Below, in pieces: positions 24,838 to 27,691 of a stretch of 27,691 nucleotides of DNA. Numbering within the stretch: the stretch's first letter is position 1; every line of letters begins with the position of its first letter. Made by a program: the position numbers and the translations under genes. The stretch covers positions 1 to 27,691 of the forward strand of contig CAAEOA010000265.1 in assembly GCA_900757485.1 (NCBI GenBank). Reading direction: 5' to 3'. Origin of the DNA: Oscillospiraceae bacterium. Lineage in GTDB: Bacteria > Bacillota > Clostridia > Oscillospirales > Ruminococcaceae. Below the pieces are notes generated by a model, which was not told the DNA's origin, searched no databases, and was given only the letters and a program-made list of their open reading frames with translations.

Positions 24838-27691
24838 TTATTTTTCGGAGTAAAATTCCCTGTGCTTTCGTTCGATTTCCTTATTGATCTGTATATTGTA
24901 CTTATGCAGCATATCCACTGGATTTTCATTGTCATAAATCGTTCGGCGGAATGCATTGTTGATTCCACGTGCCACGTAATAATTCCCCGGTATCTCCTGA
25001 ATCAATTTCACGTTTTTCCATTGTGCCTTAATTTGCTGTTTTTGTGTGCTTGTCCAAGGCATTCGCTCAAATGCCGCAAGATTAACCGGGGCATACCGTG
25101 CCAACGATCCCATAACCGATTCGATTCCCAAACCGAACTCTACCTGAGCATCCTCGCCAGAAAACCATTTCAAAAGCTTCCATGCAGCCTCTTTATTTTT
25201 TGAACTTTTAAAAATAACCGCCGACTGCATAAACTGATCCAATCCGGCGCTGGTACTGACACCGGTAGAATTACTGATATTAACTGTATTATTAATACTG
25301 CCGTCCTCCTGCTTAATACCCGGAATCGGCAGCATTTCCCATCGTCCGGATATTTCGGGTGCTGTTACTTCCAACTGCGTGTAAAGAGTATAGGCTGCAA
25401 TACCGATAGGCATCTCACCCGAACGAAACCGGTTGTAAAAATCAAAACTGATCGGGAAACCATATTGGGAGAAAAATCCGGTCCATGTTTTGAAAGCATT
25501 TACGGCAGCCTCGGAATCAAAACCGGTCTGTGTCAAATTCTCCGTGAAAAAGTCTCCGCTGTTTTGAAACAATAAAGAAGCATACATACCAATCGTTGAC
25601 GGAATACCGATCTCCATATTCTGCCGCTGCAAAACCGCCGCAATATTGTACATATCATCCCATGTTTTCGGAGCGGTGATCCCCTGTTCTTCAAAAATAT
25701 CAGTCCGCACAAACATCATAGGAAAGGTTTCGGTCAAAGGCAACGCATAACAGCCGCCTTCAAACTCAAACGGCAGCGTGGATCCCTCTGCAAACCATGA
25801 TTTTACTTCATCAAATCCGTCATACTGCGATAAATCCTCCAGAGCATTCCGAATGGCAAGGTTGACTGGCTCGTCGCTTGCTAAATATACAATTGCATCC
25901 GGCGCTCTCCCAGCAAGAACCGCCTCACGAATACCGGTAGTAACCAACGAAGTGTTAACCCTTATCCGATATTTCTCCGTAAAATCATTATCGACCAAAT
26001 CCTTGAAGACATTCATTTGGTCTCGACCAAGCGCCATCCAAACAGAAATACTTTCCATCGTTTCATCTGTATCTCCGATCACGCCGTAATCTTCTCCGTA
26101 GGATGCAATTAAACGGCGCAGCTCAAACCATATATGCTGGAAAAAATTGTCTCGCTGAGCCGGAAGCTCCGCATTTTCAGAATGAATAACGATATAATCT
26201 AAATCAAGGGGCTGTTCTTTTGCGTCCATATTCCACGCGGAAAGCGATTCAATATCACTTTTAAAGGAGCTTAATGTTTTGGCCAATGAATCAGGATTGT
26301 TCATTACCGTATTCAATCGGTTGATCAAAGAACGGATAGAGGTTAATTCGTTGCCTGACTTTCCGCCGTTAATCTCGATGATTTTCTGCTCCTGCCCCTT
26401 GAGTGTTTGCAACAGGCTCTGAACGGTTGCCTTGAAATTCGGAATTTCCGAAGCCAATTTATAATCCCGGTATTTATCCGGATTGGTTCCGGCAATCATG
26501 ACAACGCTACGATAAAGGGTATTCAATTGGTAAATACAGTCATCCAAAACTAATGTTGTATCCGAAAAAACTCCCGGAACAACCTCCAGCTTTAATTCAT
26601 ACTCTTTTCCCGCTTCAAAATAAAATTGACATGTTTCGTTGCCGTCATCCAGCGTCTGCCGATACCAGCTGTTATTTGACGAAAATGAAATAATGCTGCA
26701 TTCATCAAAAACCACTTCATCATTAATATACATCTTTCGGCTGGAAGTAAAACCACTTTTGTCTGCTTGTCGGACTCTAAAACTGATTTGATACAAGCCG
26801 GTTTGGTCAACTGTAAATTTCCACTTAATCCATTGACCTGCAGTAGAATAACGTTCGCCCGACACTATATTGTAAAGCATTTTTACCGGATCATTCGGTT
26901 GCGTCATTGTATCCCTTTTATCCGAATCGGGCAAAATCGTAGAATCTGATTTTTCCGTATAATCCTCTGCTTCAATAAATTTCACCTGTCCATCGGTTTG
27001 CTGATAATTATTTTGAGCATATATCTGTTTTACCTGATTATAAGACTTCGGCTCTTCTTTATTGTAAACCGTTATCTTTGATATTGCGAAGCCATCATAA
27101 ACAGCGGTTAGCTGAAGCTTATTGGCCCCCTTTTTTAAATAAAATTCTAATGCGTCATTATATCGTCCCTGCGGATCTTTCAGCGTCGCCTGTGTCCATT
27201 CCTGTACTTCCTCCTGCTCCGGCAATATCTCATTGCCACGCGAATCGGTCTTGGTCTTCCCTGCATTTTTCCATGGTCGATCCAACGTCAGCATATCCAT
27301 GGAGTCAAATTGCAGTTCTCCGTTGATTCTCAAGTTAAAAGATATCGCAGCAAATGTGCTCTCCTTCGGAATATACTCAAAAGAAAGGCAATATAAACCT
27401 TCCTCTTCAATCTCTATCGGTATGATTACCGATCCGTTTTCTTGTTGAAAAGTAACAGCGTTATTTTCCGAAACAACGCTATCAGGAGTATTGATTTGAA
27501 ATTGATCGGCAGATACAGAAATTTCAGTAAGTGGATGTGCTGTTGTATTATATTTTTCCAGATGTTCTCGATAAGTCGGATATTCATCCTGCTTACTATC
27601 TGTCTGTGTTACTGCAGATGTTGACGCTGTTTGTTTCTCAGCCGAAACTTGTGCAATCGGAAACAGAACAGATAAAATCACCATAATTGTA
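24838..27691 (-). CDS. Large substrate-binding protein with N-terminal carbohydrate-binding-like modules (5' end cut)
   Basis: The frame is open to the right edge. The visible start reads TIMVILSVLFPIAQVSAEK, the hydrophobic core and cleavage site of a signal peptide without its basic N-terminus, so the true start probably lies just outside; ATG 27684 would give 948 residues. Residues about 55-205 and 233-390 look like two beta-sandwich modules: VIPIEIEEEGLYCLSFEY and NLRINGELQFD in the first, then FIEAEDYTEKSD, WIKWKFTVDQTGLYQISFRV and MYINDEVVFDE in the second, CBM6/CBM35-like. A helical region (about 405-500) follows, then a family-1 solute-binding domain (about 545-948: ISVWMALGRDQ, RAPDAIVYLAS, TWDDMYNIAAVLQ). 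At this length it is about twice a usual binding protein. No lipobox Cys is visible, so anchoring is unclear. It is the likely receptor of the first importer. Confidence 0.88.
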   Translation of the reverse strand, partial: TIMVILSVLFPIAQVSAEKQTASTSAVTQTDSKQDEYPTYREHLEKYNTTAHPLTEISVSADQFQINTPDSVVSENNAVTFQQENGSVIIPIEIEEEGLYCLSFEYIPKESTFAAISFNLRINGELQFDSMDMLTLDRPWKNAGKTKTDSRGNEILPEQEEVQEWTQATLKDPQGRYNDALEFYLKKGANKLQLTAVYDGFAISKITVYNKEEPKSYNQVKQIYAQNNYQQTDGQVKFIEAEDYTEKSDSTILPDSDKRDTMTQPNDPVKMLYNIVSGERYSTAGQWIKWKFTVDQTGLYQISFRVRQADKSGFTSSRKMYINDEVVFDECSIISFSSNNSWYRQTLDDGNETCQFYFEAGKEYELKLEVVPGVFSDTTLVLDDCIYQLNTLYRSVVMIAGTNPDKYRDYKLASEIPNFKATVQSLLQTLKGQEQKIIEINGGKSGNELTSIRSLINRLNTVMNNPDSLAKTLSSFKSDIESLSAWNMDAKEQPLDLDYIVIHSENAELPAQRDNFFQHIWFELRRLIASYGEDYGVIGDTDETMESISVWMALGRDQMNVFKDLVDNDFTEKYRIRVNTSLVTTGIREAVLAGRAPDAIVYLASDEPVNLAIRNALEDLSQYDGFDEVKSWFAEGSTLPFEFEGGCYALPLTETFPMMFVRTDIFEEQGITAPKTWDDMYNIAAVLQRQNMEIGIPSTIGMYASLLFQNSGDFFTENLTQTGFDSEAAVNAFKTWTGFFSQYGFPISFDFYNRFRSGEMPIGIAAYTLYTQLEVTAPEISGRWEMLPIPGIKQEDGSINNTVNISNSTGVSTSAGLDQFMQSAVIFKSSKNKEAAWKLLKWFSGEDAQVEFGLGIESVMGSLARYAPVNLAAFERMPWTSTQKQQIKAQWKNVKLIQEIPGNYYVARGINNAFRRTIYDNENPVDMLHKYNIQINKEIERKHREFYSEK

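Noticed and set aside
1..27691. CRISPR arrays, tRNA/rRNA genes, riboswitches, prophage
   Set aside because: No regularly spaced repeats, RNA-gene cores or phage genes were found; all gaps between genes other than the IS region are short.

Overview
The window looks like a carbohydrate-utilisation island from a gut-type, low-to-moderate GC Firmicute (class Clostridia, Oscillospiraceae- or Lachnospiraceae-like). The evidence is AGGAGG-like ribosome sites, Gram-positive lipoprotein and surface-anchor signals, MalF/MalG-type sugar ABC permeases without their own ATPase, and a Clostridia-type DDE transposase relic. The species cannot be named from the sequence. All genes but one lie on the minus strand; the exception is an AraC-type regulator at 4486-5361.

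Layout in transcription order, from the right edge leftwards. (1) 27691-22986 and on to 14944 is a double ABC-importer cassette: a very large substrate-binding protein with carbohydrate-binding-like N-terminal modules (cut by the window edge), two permeases, a membrane-anchored NHL-propeller/TPR protein, a YIP1-family membrane protein, a DUF5696 lipoprotein, two more permeases, and a second, lipoprotein-type substrate-binding protein. (2) 14863-12854 is a secreted, membrane-anchored protein with two carbohydrate-binding-like repeats. (3) 12719-9086 holds two homologous proteins I cannot assign to a named family, one a tethered lipoprotein and one cytoplasmic, with a strong terminator-like hairpin between them. 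(4) 9068-5419 holds two cytoplasmic alpha-L-fucosidase-type enzymes, GH29 and GH95. (5) After the AraC gene and its divergent promoter region come a sugar nucleotidyltransferase and an N-acetylhexosamine-kinase-like enzyme (4261-2238), a decayed IS element (about 1400-2215), and a GH2 beta-galactosidase-type gene running off the left edge.

How it may work together (inference): fucosylated oligosaccharides, perhaps host mucin or milk-type glycans, are captured and possibly pre-processed at the surface. One or both importers take them up, using an ATPase encoded elsewhere. Inside, GH29/GH95 remove fucose and GH2 removes beta-galactose. The kinase plus nucleotidyltransferase then salvages a released sugar, probably HexNAc, as sugar-1-phosphate and NDP-sugar. 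The AraC protein is the likely local regulator.

The least explained parts are the two-permease-pair cassette with its NHL/YIP1/DUF5696 core, and the surface/cytoplasm paralogue pair at 9086-12719. No tRNA, rRNA, CRISPR array, prophage or origin was seen.
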